Assembly: GCA_002305315.1 (NCBI GenBank)
Contig: DBQQ01000006.1
Span: 124,001-188,000, forward strand
DNA: 64,000 nt
DNA from: Clostridiales bacterium UBA1390
GTDB lineage: Bacteria > Bacillota > Clostridia > Lachnospirales > Bianqueaceae
Reading direction: 5' to 3'
How positions within the stretch are numbered: position 1 is the stretch's first letter; each line of letters starts with the position of its first letter. The translations under genes and the position numbers were made by a program. The notes below the pieces were generated by a model. The model was not told the origin of the DNA. It made no database searches and saw only the letters and a program-made list of their open reading frames with translations. Positions 9,223 through 18,433 of the stretch are shown here, piece after piece.

Positions 9223-9798
9223 TTATACAAGCCCCTGGAATCCCAGAAACGCGATAGCCATTAAACCGGCGGACAGAAGAGCAATGGGGAATCCTTCAAA
9301 GGCAGCCAGGATTCGATTATGTGCGATGCGTTCTCGCACACCGGCAAAAAGGACAATCCCGAGTGTAAAACCGACGGCAGCCGCAAATCCGTTTACGACG
9401 GATTCAAGAAGATTATAACCCTCCTGCATGTTGAGAACAGCGACACCCAAAACCGCACAATTCGTAGTAATTAGCGGCAGGTACACCCCCAGTGCGGAAT
9501 ACAGCGTAGGGCTCACCTTCTGAATGACCATTTCTACGATCTGCACCAAAGAAGCAATCATGAGAATAAAAGCGATATTATATAGATATTCTACTTTCAG
9601 AGGCACTAAAATCCAGGCATATCCCATGTAGGAAAAAGCCGAAGCAATGGTCATGACGAATGTGACGGCCAGCCCCATACCGAGTGCCGTATCAATTCGT
9701 TTAGAAACACCTAGAAATGGACAGATTCCCAAAAACCTGGAAAGAACAAAATTATTGACGAATACAGAACTGATGATGATTACGAGTAATGTGGGCAT
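9223..9798 (-). CDS. rnfA: Rnf complex membrane subunit RnfA
   Basis: RnfA is one of the two related six-helix membrane subunits of the ion-translocating ferredoxin:NAD+ oxidoreductase. The conserved start NNFVLSRFLGICPFLGVS and second half YLPLITTNCAVLGVA (each contributing a cysteine to the intramembrane Fe-S cluster) are clear. An upstream GTG at 9804 is only 2 nt from the AAGGAG, so the ATG at 9798 with an 8-nt spacer is used. It lies 2 nt before the rnfE stop. Confidence 0.96.
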   Translation of the reverse strand: MPTLLVIIISSVFVNNFVLSRFLGICPFLGVSKRIDTALGMGLAVTFVMTIASAFSYMGYAWILVPLKVEYLYNIAFILMIASLVQIVEMVIQKVSPTLYSALGVYLPLITTNCAVLGVAVLNMQEGYNLLESVVNGFAAAVGFTLGIVLFAGVRERIAHNRILAAFEGFPIALLSAGLMAIAFLGFQGLV

Positions 9799-9800
9799 AA

Positions 9801-10415
9801 TCACAGCTCCTTTCTCTGGGTCATACGAGATCTCATATGATTAAATAATGCTAAGAGAATTCCCAGTACAATAAATCCTCCCGGAGCCATGATCATGATG
9901 ACTGCCGGCGTAACCGCATCGGGAAGAATCTGTATGCCAAACAAAGAACCAGACCCCAGAATCTCACGAATGATTCCCAGAACAGTCAAAGCGAGAGTAA
10001 ATCCAAGTCCCATGCCCAATCCATCAAAAAGTGAAGAGATGGGATCGTTTTTCGAAGCAAACGCCTCGGCTCTTCCCAGAATGATACAGTTGACTACGAT
10101 CAAAGGAATATAGAGGCCCAGCGCCTGATACAGGCTATCATAGAAGAACGCCTGCAAAAGCAGATCTACTACTGTCACGAAAGTCGCAATGATGATAATA
10201 TAGGCGGGGATACGGATTTTATTGGGAATCACTTTTCGGAGCGCGGAAATTGCCAGATTCGAACAAATCAAAACCGCCGTTACTGACAGCCCCATTCCGA
10301 GCCCATTGATGGCGGACGTCGTTGTGGCCAGTGTAGGACACATTCCCAATACCTGTACGAAAGTAGGGTTCTCTTCGATAATGCCTCGTTTAAGACCTGA
10401 CATTAGTTTAGACAT
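9801..10415 (-). CDS. rnfE: Rnf complex membrane subunit RnfE
   Basis: RnfE is the paralogue of RnfA, with inverted topology, in the Rnf pump. The motifs NPTFVQVLGMCPTLATTTSA and GLYIPLIVVNCIILGRAEAFA are diagnostic, and the 204 residues carry six hydrophobic helices. It overlaps rnfG by 8 nt. Confidence 0.96.
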   Translation of the reverse strand: MSKLMSGLKRGIIEENPTFVQVLGMCPTLATTTSAINGLGMGLSVTAVLICSNLAISALRKVIPNKIRIPAYIIIIATFVTVVDLLLQAFFYDSLYQALGLYIPLIVVNCIILGRAEAFASKNDPISSLFDGLGMGLGFTLALTVLGIIREILGSGSLFGIQILPDAVTPAVIMIMAPGGFIVLGILLALFNHMRSRMTQRKEL

Positions 10416-10974
10416 TGTCCGCTCCTCCTTTCAATATTTCCTGGAAATAGGTGAGCGCTGTATTAACGCTTTCTGTCACACTGCGTGACGTGATAGTCGC
10501 TCCGGAAATGGCAGAGATCGTATTCGCACTCGCCTCTCCCTTCACGACAGTTAAGGTCTCGGTTTTTCCGATAAACTGATCTGTAAAAGAGGGATTGGAC
10601 GCATTAGCTCCCAGTCCAGGCGTTTCTGAGTGTTCCAGGATTTGAATGCCTGTGACGGTACCGGAAACATCGATTCCCACCGCGATGACAACAGCGCCTC
10701 CGTATCCTTGCGTCGATACCCGAAAAGCATATCCATACTCAGGCGCCTGATATATTTCAAGAATACGATCGGCATAGGCATCGTCGACTTCCATGGACTC
10801 CAGGCTGGTGGTATCCACACCTGGAAGCACGGCCCCATAGGCGGCTCGGTTGACCTCGTCGATTTTGCGAGCGATCAGATCCTTCGTTACCGCGTTGACG
10901 CCGCCCAGGATCAATCCCATGATACCGGCGATGATAAAAAGAGTGATTCCTAGACGCAGAGGAGAATCTTTCAT
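10408..10974 (-). CDS. rnfG: Rnf complex FMN subunit RnfG
   Basis: RnfG carries a covalently bound FMN on the outer face of the membrane. The sequence has one N-terminal membrane helix (about 8-28) and the FMN-binding domain ending with the flavinylation motif SGATITSRSVT, in which the second Thr should hold FMN. The flavin is attached by ApbE, which is not encoded in this window. The gene starts inside the rnfD stop (ATGA overlap). Confidence 0.95.
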   Translation of the reverse strand: MKDSPLRLGITLFIIAGIMGLILGGVNAVTKDLIARKIDEVNRAAYGAVLPGVDTTSLESMEVDDAYADRILEIYQAPEYGYAFRVSTQGYGGAVVIAVGIDVSGTVTGIQILEHSETPGLGANASNPSFTDQFIGKTETLTVVKGEASANTISAISGATITSRSVTESVNTALTYFQEILKGGADNV

Positions 10975-11900
10975 TTGGACTTCACCTCCCCGTAGATCTT
11001 AGGCATCGTCACACGATCAATCAACGGAACGCAGATATTCATCAACAGAATCGAGAAAGAAACACCTTCCGGATATCCACCGAAGGAACGAATCAGCGCC
11101 GTAATTAGACCACATCCTATGCCCATGATGATGCGACCCTTACGGGTCATGGGAGAGGTTGTATAGTCTGTGGCCATGAAGAAAGCACCCAGCATCAAAC
11201 CACCACTCATGATCTCATAGAGTCCGTCGCGGCCAAAGCAGTAGCTTAAGATAAAGACCACCGCGATATAGACGGCAGGCAGGGTCCAGTCAATAATACC
11301 ACGCAGACATAGATACAGTCCTCCCAGCAACAAGAGCAACGCGGAGGTCTCGCCCAGACTCCCGGAGATGGTACCCAGGAAACAGTCCGCAAGAGAAGGA
11401 AGTTCTCCGCCCGTCTGTATCAGAGTCAGCGGAGTCGCTGTAGAAACCCCCTGCACAGTAAAGTTTGTCATGGCGGAAGACCACGCGACCAGCATAAAAC
11501 AACGAGCCGTCAACGCCGGATTCATAAAATTCTGCCCAATACCGCCAAAAAGCTGTTTTACAATAATAATAGCAAAGACAGAGCCGATCGCTGCCATCCA
11601 GAGAGGAATCGAAGCAGGCAGATTCATAGCCAGCAACAGTCCGGTGACACAGGCACTTAAGTCCTGAATCGTTACCGGCTGCTTCGTACATTTCTGCCAG
11701 ATCCACTCGGCCAGTACGGAACTGGCCATGCAGACGCCAATGACTAGAAGAACCCGGATTCCGAAATAAAATACGGAAAACAACGCGGCTGGCATCAATG
11801 CCAATAAAACTTCTCCCATGATGGAAGTCGTACTGTGGCGTGCCCGTATATGAGGCGATATGGATAAGTGGTATAGAACTTTTTTCTTTTCGTCAGCCAT
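10971..11900 (-). CDS. rnfD: Rnf complex membrane subunit RnfD
   Basis: RnfD is a polytopic subunit with a covalent FMN in the ion path. The motif GVSTATPLT (about residues 156-164) has the threonine expected to be flavinylated, and the 309 residues carry roughly eight to ten membrane helices. The start follows AAGGAGGTTCCC. It overlaps rnfC by 8 nt. Confidence 0.95.
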   Translation of the reverse strand: MADEKKKVLYHLSISPHIRARHSTTSIMGEVLLALMPAALFSVFYFGIRVLLVIGVCMASSVLAEWIWQKCTKQPVTIQDLSACVTGLLLAMNLPASIPLWMAAIGSVFAIIIVKQLFGGIGQNFMNPALTARCFMLVAWSSAMTNFTVQGVSTATPLTLIQTGGELPSLADCFLGTISGSLGETSALLLLLGGLYLCLRGIIDWTLPAVYIAVVFILSYCFGRDGLYEIMSGGLMLGAFFMATDYTTSPMTRKGRIIMGIGCGLITALIRSFGGYPEGVSFSILLMNICVPLIDRVTMPKIYGEVKSK

Positions 11901-13263
11901 GGGAACCTCCTTTTTCTGCGGCAGCTTTTCTTCTCTGCTCTTGGATCATTCGTTTACCGGCTTTGAAGGTTTGCGTCAGGTGCCTCTTGGCCGGACAGAT
12001 ATAGGCGCAGGAGCCGCACTCGATACAATCCATTCCATGGTATTTTTCAAAAGAAGACCAGTCCATATCCAGAGCAAACTGATTCAGCATCAGGGGCATC
12101 AGATGAATCGGACAGGCTGAGACGCACTTGCCGCAACGGATGCAGGCACTTTCTCGGGTAATATGATCCTCAGCCGGATCAAATACAAGAATTCCTGCAG
12201 TTCCCTTCGTAACGGGAACATCCAGCGAGAATAGGGCCGTTCCCATCATGGGACCTCCGCAAATAATTTTAGAAGGAGGACATACAAGTCCGCCGGCAGC
12301 TTCCACAAGCTCGCGTATGCTGGTACCGATGCGTGCCTTGAAAGTGACCGAATGGGCAACGGCGCCTCCGGCAATGGTTATGACACGCCGCATAAGAGGA
12401 CGGCCTTCTAAGAGAGCTCGATAGATGGCAACCACGGTATCGGTATTATGTACGATACAGCCGACATCTGCAGGCAAACCACCGGAAGGAACCTCTCTCC
12501 CGATGACGGCATCGATCAGTTGCTTCTCTCCGCCCTGCGGATATTTTGTCTTCAGAGCCACAACCTGGATACGCGGTTCTTCCAGCGTCAGATTCCGCAT
12601 AACGGCTAGTGCCGTGGGCTTATTATCTTCGATAGCGATATATCCCTTGGCTTCCGGAAACATATGTAATACGATCTTCAACCCTTCAACGACTTTCGTG
12701 GGCTCTTCGATCAAAAGACGAAAATCAGAGGAAAGATAGGGCTCACACTCTGCCCCATTTACAATGATAGCGTCGATTTTTTTATCTGCGGGTGGAGAAA
12801 GCTTTACATGGGCGGGAAAACCAGCGCCGCCCATACCGACCACCCCGGCTTCACGAATGATGGACAGAATCTCCTCTTTGCTCATCTGGTGATAATCATG
12901 GGACTGATGCATACCCTCTACTTCGCGATACATGTGGTCGTTTTCGATAATCACACTCATCACTTTGGAGCCATTCGGGTGAAGCATCGGCTTCACATCT
13001 TTGACTCTGCCAGAGACACTGGAATGAATCGGACTGGATACCCAGCCTTGAGCCTCTCCAATGATCTGTCCTCTGAGACATTCATCTCCTTTTTTAACTA
13101 ATGGCTTACAGGGCGCGCCGATATGCTGCACCATAGGAAATACAAGATCTTCCTGCGGATCCATGTACATTTGGATCGGATTGCCTTCTGTGAATTTCTT
13201 GAAATCCGGCGGATGGATTCCGCCTTTGAAGGTGCGGGGCGCATTGAACAACGTTCGTTTCAT
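11893..13263 (-). CDS. rnfC: Rnf complex NADH-binding subunit RnfC
   Basis: RnfC reduces NAD+ with electrons from RnfB. It carries a nucleotide/FMN-binding region (GVVGMGGAGFPAHVKLS) and two [4Fe-4S] motifs near the C-terminus (CIRCGKCVSACPIH and CIECGSCAYICPAKRH). Two ATGs compete. The one at 13263 gives the familiar start MKRTLFNAPRTFKGGIHPP, while one at 13278 is too close to its GGA. It is the first gene of the operon rnfCDGEAB, which points to energy conservation from ferredoxin. Confidence 0.95.
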   Translation of the reverse strand: MKRTLFNAPRTFKGGIHPPDFKKFTEGNPIQMYMDPQEDLVFPMVQHIGAPCKPLVKKGDECLRGQIIGEAQGWVSSPIHSSVSGRVKDVKPMLHPNGSKVMSVIIENDHMYREVEGMHQSHDYHQMSKEEILSIIREAGVVGMGGAGFPAHVKLSPPADKKIDAIIVNGAECEPYLSSDFRLLIEEPTKVVEGLKIVLHMFPEAKGYIAIEDNKPTALAVMRNLTLEEPRIQVVALKTKYPQGGEKQLIDAVIGREVPSGGLPADVGCIVHNTDTVVAIYRALLEGRPLMRRVITIAGGAVAHSVTFKARIGTSIRELVEAAGGLVCPPSKIICGGPMMGTALFSLDVPVTKGTAGILVFDPAEDHITRESACIRCGKCVSACPIHLMPLMLNQFALDMDWSSFEKYHGMDCIECGSCAYICPAKRHLTQTFKAGKRMIQEQRRKAAAEKGGSHG

Positions 13264-13289
13264 AAATTTTACCCCCATTTTCCTTTCTC

Positions 13290-13304
13290 GACAGACGTCT
13301 TGTC
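13290..13304. promoter_or_regulatory. Near-palindrome in the rnf leader
   Basis: GACAGACGTCTTGTC is one base short of a perfect 16-bp palindrome around AGACGTCT. It lies between the rnf promoter and the rnfC start, where an operator or leader hairpin could act. No regulator is recognised for it. Confidence 0.35.
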
Positions 13305-13320
13305 TATCTCACTAGGATCT

Positions 13321-13349
13321 ATTATAGCGTCTTTGTGTGACTTTTTCAA
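13321..13349 (-). promoter_or_regulatory. Sigma-A promoter of rnfCDGEAB
   Basis: On the minus strand TTGAAA (13344-13349) and TATAAT (13321-13326) are 17 bp apart. The transcript would have a leader of about 50 nt. Confidence 0.8.
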
Positions 13350-13455
13350 GAACTCTCGAAAAAATAGCATGATTTTTTTGAATTGTTCCATACTATTTTA
13401 GTAGAAGTTTTCAGTCTTCTATTTTAAGGTAGCATCAGGAAGGAGGATGTGCATT

Positions 13456-13668
13456 ATGTCGAAGGCATTGGATATTCTATGCCTGCTGCTGGTGATAATT
13501 GGAGCCGTAAATTGGGGCCTGATTGGATTCTTTAATTGGAATCTAGTAGAAGCCTTATTTGGTTTTAGTTGGTTTACCAGAGTCATCTATGCGCTGGTAG
13601 GATTGGCGGGGTTATATTGTTTAACGATGTTTGCCCGTCTACGCAATTTTTCAGATGGGGATTCCTAA
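13456..13668 (+). CDS. DUF378 (YuzA-like) small membrane protein
   Basis: This is a 70-residue protein with two membrane helices, starting MSKALDILCLLLVIIGAVNW and followed by GLIGFFNWNLVEALFG and a second helix (VIYALVGLAGLYCL). This matches DUF378, a family of unknown function. An ATG at 13447 directly abuts the AAGGAGG, so the ATG at 13456 is the better start. It is transcribed away from rnfC, alone, with a structured spacer behind it. Confidence 0.88.
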   Translation: MSKALDILCLLLVIIGAVNWGLIGFFNWNLVEALFGFSWFTRVIYALVGLAGLYCLTMFARLRNFSDGDS

Positions 13669-13698
13669 AAGAGTTATTGGAGATTCTACCCTAATGCG

Positions 13699-13737
13699 CG
13701 GCCGGGAGCAATTTAAATATAGTTCTGCTCTCGGCCG
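13699..13737 (+). other. Long stem-loop without U tract
   Basis: A 12-bp stem (CGGCCGGGAGCA against TGCTCTCGGCCG, one G-U pair) encloses a 15-nt AT-rich loop, 30 bp behind the DUF378 gene. No T run follows, so it is not a classical terminator. The rest of the spacer to 13880 shows nothing else except an AGGAGG before the next gene. Confidence 0.6.
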
Positions 13738-13880
13738 TATCAATGCAGGCAGAAGTCAGCGTAGAAAAAAAGCGGAAAATTTATTCTGGAAAAAAGGAAA
13801 CTCTTCGGACATGTCGAATAATACAGACATAGCGGTACCCGTTATGCGGTATTCAGATTATCTGATAGGAGGAATTTCCC

Positions 13881-14294
13881 ATGATACAGATTATTGCAGG
13901 CCTTCAGGGCGCAGGAAAAACTAAAAGTTTGATTGATCTTGCAAATGCGGAGTCTAAGACGACGCATGGTCATCTCGTGTACGTGGATGCAGATAATAGC
14001 CATATTTTACAATTAAGCCATAAGATTCGTCTGATCAAGCCGGATGATTATCCGTTGGAATCCCCAGATGAATTTTTTGGCTTTGTTTGTGGCATTTTAT
14101 CTCAAGACTATGACATTTGTACGATCTATATTGATGGTTTGCTGAAAAACGCCAACACTCATATAGGGAATGTTCAGGAGCTCATACATAAGGTAGAACT
14201 GGTATCTTCAAAGATGAACGTGAATTTTATGATTAGTATGTGTTGCGATCCGAAGGATCTTCCGGAATCTGTACAGAAGTTTTTAGTACAATAA
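13881..14294 (+). CDS. Small P-loop NTPase of unknown role
   Basis: This is a 137-residue protein with a Walker A motif at residues 7-14 (GLQGAGKT) and a candidate Walker B strand (ICTIYIDGL, about 76-84). The layout is a minimal ABC/RecA-like core without a helicase or sensor domain. I recall similar short P-loop proteins from Clostridia, often labelled only as ATPase or twitching-motility related, without evidence. AGGAGG lies 8 nt before the ATG. It stands alone between DUF378 and a bidirectional terminator. Confidence 0.8.
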   Translation: MIQIIAGLQGAGKTKSLIDLANAESKTTHGHLVYVDADNSHILQLSHKIRLIKPDDYPLESPDEFFGFVCGILSQDYDICTIYIDGLLKNANTHIGNVQELIHKVELVSSKMNVNFMISMCCDPKDLPESVQKFLVQ

Positions 14295-14308
14295 GAATCG
14301 AAAAACGT

Positions 14309-14347
14309 AAAACGCGCGTTGTAAATATCACTTACAACGCGCGTTTT
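14309..14347. terminator. Bidirectional terminator between P-loop gene and pepD
   Basis: A perfect 16-bp stem (AAAACGCGCGTTGTAA with TTACAACGCGCGTTTT) and a 7-nt loop sit between two convergent stop codons. Confidence 0.92.
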
Positions 14348-14349
14348 GT

Positions 14350-15822
14350 TTATTCTTTTCTTTCTTCCAAAAAGTGTACGAGAAATTCCCATACTCGCTG
14401 CACTGAAGAAATAGATAGACGCTCCTGTGGAGAATGGACATTTTCCATATTGGGTCCCATAGAAACTATATCCATGTTAGGAATCTTGGAAGCAAGTATG
14501 CCGCATTCTAATCCAGCATGTAGAATACGAATTTCCGGATCGGTCCCATACATTTGCTGGAAGACATGATACAGCTGATCACGTAGAGGAGATTCTTTTT
14601 TATAATCCCAAGCGGGATACTCACTGCCTTTGATACAATTCATACCACTCATTTCCGCCATAATCCGAATCCGATTTAACATGTTAGACAACAATTCACT
14701 GCGATTACTGCGCATAGAAATGCGGCAATACCAATCATCTTCTTCTGTACATAGAACAGCTATATTTTGAGAACTTTCCACAATGCCGCCAAAGTCTTTG
14801 CTCATAGAACGAACGCCATTGGGGCACAGATGCAGGAAGTTGACAACTTCACCGGTTACGTCCGAATTCATAGGAAGATATTGCCAACCAGACTCTACAG
14901 AAGGGTCTGCGATCCGCATTGTTATCAATGCACCGGGATCACTCTCTGCGTACTCTTTAGCAAGATCTTCTCCAAACCACCAGCAGCCTCTCTGAGCATG
15001 TTCATAGAGAGATTCGGGAATCCAGATTCGTGCAGTCGCCTCTCTAGGGATTGCATTATCCTTCGAACCTCCATTCAACGAGACCATTAAAGTATCAGGA
15101 CAGTGATTATACCATCCAAATAAATACTTTCCTAGAATAACATTGGCATTTCCTCGCTGTTTATGAATATCTTCGCCAGAATGTCCTCCCCGTAATCCGG
15201 AGACTTTAACCTCGACCGGCAGATATCCCTCCGGCACGCTCGTGCGCTGCAGAGGATGATGGACTTCTACGCGCATTCCGCCAGCACCGCCGACAATGAA
15301 TTCCCCTTCTTTTTCGGAATCCAGATTGATCATCCGGCGCGCCTGTATCCAAAGGGGATCCAAAGCCTTAGCGCCATCCATACCCACTTCTTCTGCGCTC
15401 GTCATAAGAAGTTCTAAGGAGGGATGGGAAATCTGTGACGCCTCTTCCATCAGAGCTAACATGTAGGCGACAGCAATGCCATCATCGCCTCCTAAAGTAG
15501 TCCCCTCGGCCATCAGCCAATCTTCTTCAGAATGAATCTTAATGGGATCTTTCAAAAAATCATGAGAAATATCGGCTTCTTTTTCACAGACCATATCCAG
15601 ATGTCCTTGAAACAGGTAGGAAGGCTCCTGTTCACGACCTTCTGAAGCAGGAATACGGACCAGCACATTATGGCACGTATCTCGCATTGCGGTATATCCC
15701 TGCGAGAGCGCAAATTGATACACGTACTCACTTAGCGCTTCCTCATGATATGAACCATGGGGAATCTCACATATCTTTTGAAAATGATCAAAAATCTTCT
15801 GATACTTCCAACCTTCAAACAT
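14350..15822 (-). CDS. pepD: Beta-Ala-His / Xaa-His dipeptidase (M20 family, PepD)
   Basis: This is a cytosolic zinc dipeptidase of the aminoacylhistidine dipeptidase group. Metal-binding motifs typical of M20 are visible: QGHLDMVCEK (His, Asp), GTTLGGDDGIAVAYMLALME (Asp), and TSAEEVGMDGA (catalytic Glu and ligand). The domain inserted in the middle (about 200-380) is the dimerisation/lid domain. Length of 490 matches the family. The ATG at 15822 follows AGGTGAGA and is preferred to a GTG six codons upstream. It overlaps the end of the preceding pseudouridine synthase gene by 8 nt and closes the uxaC transcript. Confidence 0.93.
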   Translation of the reverse strand: MFEGWKYQKIFDHFQKICEIPHGSYHEEALSEYVYQFALSQGYTAMRDTCHNVLVRIPASEGREQEPSYLFQGHLDMVCEKEADISHDFLKDPIKIHSEEDWLMAEGTTLGGDDGIAVAYMLALMEEASQISHPSLELLMTSAEEVGMDGAKALDPLWIQARRMINLDSEKEGEFIVGGAGGMRVEVHHPLQRTSVPEGYLPVEVKVSGLRGGHSGEDIHKQRGNANVILGKYLFGWYNHCPDTLMVSLNGGSKDNAIPREATARIWIPESLYEHAQRGCWWFGEDLAKEYAESDPGALITMRIADPSVESGWQYLPMNSDVTGEVVNFLHLCPNGVRSMSKDFGGIVESSQNIAVLCTEEDDWYCRISMRSNRSELLSNMLNRIRIMAEMSGMNCIKGSEYPAWDYKKESPLRDQLYHVFQQMYGTDPEIRILHAGLECGILASKIPNMDIVSMGPNMENVHSPQERLSISSVQRVWEFLVHFLEERKE

Positions 15823-16876
15823 TATTCTCACCTGAATCACTTAGAATAAAAAACCAATTCGGAAACGTATTTTTCAGTATTCGCTGAAACTCATCCGACG
15901 GTGTGGCTGTAAATGTACGCCCTGTCAAATCTAACAAAGAATCGGATACATGACAAAGACGAAACTGATATGCGTGCAGTAATTGGTGCTTTATGTGAAA
16001 TGATGTCGCAGCAGACATCTCCCCACCATATTTATGATCCCCCAGGATTGGAAATCCCTCAAACGCAAGCTGTGCTCGCAGTTGATGGCTTTTCCCAGTG
16101 ATAAGCTGCAAACGAAAGAGAGTCAGATGTTTTTGAGGATTTGTAGCCAATGCTTGCGCTCGACACGCAATGGTATCGCTTCCAGTATGCTTTTCCTTCT
16201 CTCTATATTCAGTATTTTCGATGTATTTTTCTAATTGAACGCGATTTTGAGCAGGATCTTTAAGCCAACGATGGACAAGCAGACGTTCCTCTGTCCAGAA
16301 ACAATCTCCCTGGCAGATGGCCAGATAGACTTTTTCCACCTGATGAGTACGAATGGCTGCATTAACCGCCTGGGCCGCACTGAGTGTTTTGGCGGCTACG
16401 ACTATACCTGATGTATTTCGATCCAGCCGATTACATATGCCAGGACGAAATCCCATGCTCTGGCGCGGATCATACTCTTCCTTTCGCGAAAGATACTGTA
16501 AGAGATATTCCGAAAGTGAAATGCTCTGCGCGGTATCCTTCTGAGAAAGAACGCCCGCGGGCTTATTGAATATCAGAATTCTCTGATCTTCATATATAAT
16601 AGGAATAACGGGAAAATCCGGGCCAATCAGCACCTCCTTAGAGGACTCGGTACCCGGATATCCCAATTCTGCCGCTCGTACATCAGAAAAAAAGATCTGA
16701 ATCATATCTCCCTCCTGCAGTCGATCTGCAGGACTCCCCTTTTTTCCGTTCAGCTTGACTGTTTTAGTACGGAGGGCTTTATAGATCAGGCTCAAAGGCG
16801 CCTTCGGAAACAACTTCATTAAAAAGCGATCCAAGCGACGCCCTTCTTCCTGTTTAGAAACGCTCCAAGTCAGCAT
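15815..16876 (-). CDS. RluA-family 23S rRNA pseudouridine synthase (RluC/RluD-like)
   Basis: The enzyme isomerises uridine in structured RNA. It carries an N-terminal S4 RNA-binding domain (about 1-70) and the RluA catalytic domain with the motif CNRLDRNTSG, where the Asp is the nucleophile. The usual HRLD is NRLD here, one conservative change outside the catalytic Asp. The region LITGKSHQLRAQLAFEGFPILGD is the conserved second motif. At 353 residues it fits RluC/RluD, but which uridines are modified cannot be read from sequence. The start overlaps the uxaC stop as TAATG. Confidence 0.9.
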   Translation of the reverse strand: MLTWSVSKQEEGRRLDRFLMKLFPKAPLSLIYKALRTKTVKLNGKKGSPADRLQEGDMIQIFFSDVRAAELGYPGTESSKEVLIGPDFPVIPIIYEDQRILIFNKPAGVLSQKDTAQSISLSEYLLQYLSRKEEYDPRQSMGFRPGICNRLDRNTSGIVVAAKTLSAAQAVNAAIRTHQVEKVYLAICQGDCFWTEERLLVHRWLKDPAQNRVQLEKYIENTEYREKEKHTGSDTIACRAQALATNPQKHLTLFRLQLITGKSHQLRAQLAFEGFPILGDHKYGGEMSAATSFHIKHQLLHAYQFRLCHVSDSLLDLTGRTFTATPSDEFQRILKNTFPNWFFILSDSGENNV

Positions 16877-18276
16877 TACAATTCAATGCCAAAATACTCT
16901 ACCGCATTATAATAGCAAATGCCTTCTACGATGGTCTTCAGCATATCTTCGTCATTCGGATATTCTCCGTTCTCAACCCATTCGCCGATCAGATTACAAG
17001 CGATACGGCGGAAATATTCATGACGGAAATAGGAAAGGAAACTGCGGGAATCGGTCAGCATTCCAATGAACTTACCCAGAACACCTACATTCGCCACCGC
17101 ACGCATCTGAGCAGTCATGCCATCAATATGATCATTGAACCACCATGCGGAACCCAGCTGAATCTTACCCGGGATGCCGCCGCCCTGGAAGCAGCCACCC
17201 ACAGTCATCAGCGTATAATTGTCATTCGGATTCAGGCTGTACAGAATGGTCTTTGGCAACTGATCATCCTCGGCGCAAGCATTCAAAAGACCTGCCAGTC
17301 CCTTGGCCAGATGTACATCCAGAATCGCGTCATTCCCCACATCTACGCCCAGAGAATTGTACAGGCGCTTATTGTTGTCGCGAATGGATGCCAGATGCCA
17401 CTGCATGACCCAATCTCTCTTATTATACTCTGCCGCCAGGAACTTGATGATATAGGTACGGAACTGATCACGCTCAAGCGATGTGATGGGCTGAGAAAGC
17501 AATGCCTTCGCCAAAACCACATTGACCTCTGTTTCCGTAGCCGGAACAAAGGGAACATAATCCAGCGCATGATCGGAAACACGGCTGCCATTCTCATGGA
17601 AGAACTGAATCCGCTGCTCCAGTGCATTCTTCAGATCGGCGATGGTCTGAATCGTGATGCCGCAAACCTCGCCCAGCTTGCCCATATACTCTGCAAAGTC
17701 AGCTCTGGCCGGATCGACAGCCTTGTCCGGACGGAAAGCAGGAACCACCTTGGTCTTCATGGCGCCTTCCTCCCGAATCAGCTTATGATACTCCAGAGAA
17801 TCGATCGGATCATCTGTTGTCGCGATCAGTGCCACGTTGGACATTTCGATCAGCTTACGGCAAGGCAGATTCTTCAGGGCTGCATTTGCCTTCTCCCAGA
17901 TGATGGGTGCTGTCTTCTCACTCAAGATTTCATCAACGCCGAAATAACGACGCAGTTCCAGGTGGGACCAATGATACAAGGGATTTCCGATGGATAAAGA
18001 CAGTGCCTTGGCATATGCCTCAAACTTCTCATAATCGGTACTATCTCCCGTGATGTATTTCTCATCAATGCCGACGGCTCGCATGATACGCCACTTATAA
18101 TGATCTCCATACAGCCAGACCTGCGTGATGTTTTCATAACTCTTATTCTCCCAGATCTCCTTGGGGCTGATATGACAATGATAGTCATAAATAGGAAGCT
18201 TCTCCGCATAGGTGTGGAACAGATGCTTTGCGGTATCGGTCTTCAATAGAAAATCTTCATCCATAAACTTCTGCAT
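16876..18276 (-). CDS. uxaC: Glucuronate isomerase UxaC
   Basis: UxaC interconverts D-glucuronate and fructuronate (and galacturonate/tagaturonate), the first cytosolic step of hexuronate breakdown. The HCH metal-binding motif is at residues 33-35 (YDYHCHISPKEI), and the sequence runs full length at 466 residues. The start MQKFMDEDFLL is typical of the family. Its pathway partner kdgK is 45 kb away in this window; uxuA/uxuB or uxaAB are not here. It has its own promoter upstream and is first in a unit with a pseudouridine synthase and pepD. Confidence 0.96.
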   Translation of the reverse strand: MQKFMDEDFLLKTDTAKHLFHTYAEKLPIYDYHCHISPKEIWENKSYENITQVWLYGDHYKWRIMRAVGIDEKYITGDSTDYEKFEAYAKALSLSIGNPLYHWSHLELRRYFGVDEILSEKTAPIIWEKANAALKNLPCRKLIEMSNVALIATTDDPIDSLEYHKLIREEGAMKTKVVPAFRPDKAVDPARADFAEYMGKLGEVCGITIQTIADLKNALEQRIQFFHENGSRVSDHALDYVPFVPATETEVNVVLAKALLSQPITSLERDQFRTYIIKFLAAEYNKRDWVMQWHLASIRDNNKRLYNSLGVDVGNDAILDVHLAKGLAGLLNACAEDDQLPKTILYSLNPNDNYTLMTVGGCFQGGGIPGKIQLGSAWWFNDHIDGMTAQMRAVANVGVLGKFIGMLTDSRSFLSYFRHEYFRRIACNLIGEWVENGEYPNDEDMLKTIVEGICYYNAVEYFGIEL

Positions 18277-18312
18277 AATCTAATTACCTTTCCTTTCCAT
18301 AGGATTTTCTAT

Positions 18313-18342
18313 ATTATAGCACATCTCGAATATAAAAATCAA
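18313..18342 (-). promoter_or_regulatory. Promoter of uxaC
   Basis: On the minus strand TTGATT (18337-18342) and TATAAT (18313-18318) are 18 bp apart. Confidence 0.7.
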
Positions 18343-18362
18343 GAAATCTCCTAAAAAAGTGC

Positions 18363-18391
18363 TTGACAATCCGAAGAAAATATTATATGAT
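18363..18391 (+). promoter_or_regulatory. Promoter of tRNA-Thr
   Basis: A consensus TTGACA (18363-18368) and TATGAT (18386-18391) are separated by 17 bp, 43 bp before the tRNA. It is back to back with the uxaC promoter. Confidence 0.85.
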
Positions 18392-18433
18392 ATTATTCGT
18401 TCGGACAGCGACTGTTTTGTTCGAGATCAGGAT

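Noticed and set aside
17020..17997. 325-codon plus-strand frame opposite uxaC
   Set aside because: Lies fully within uxaC on the other strand and has no recognisable domain or ribosome binding site.
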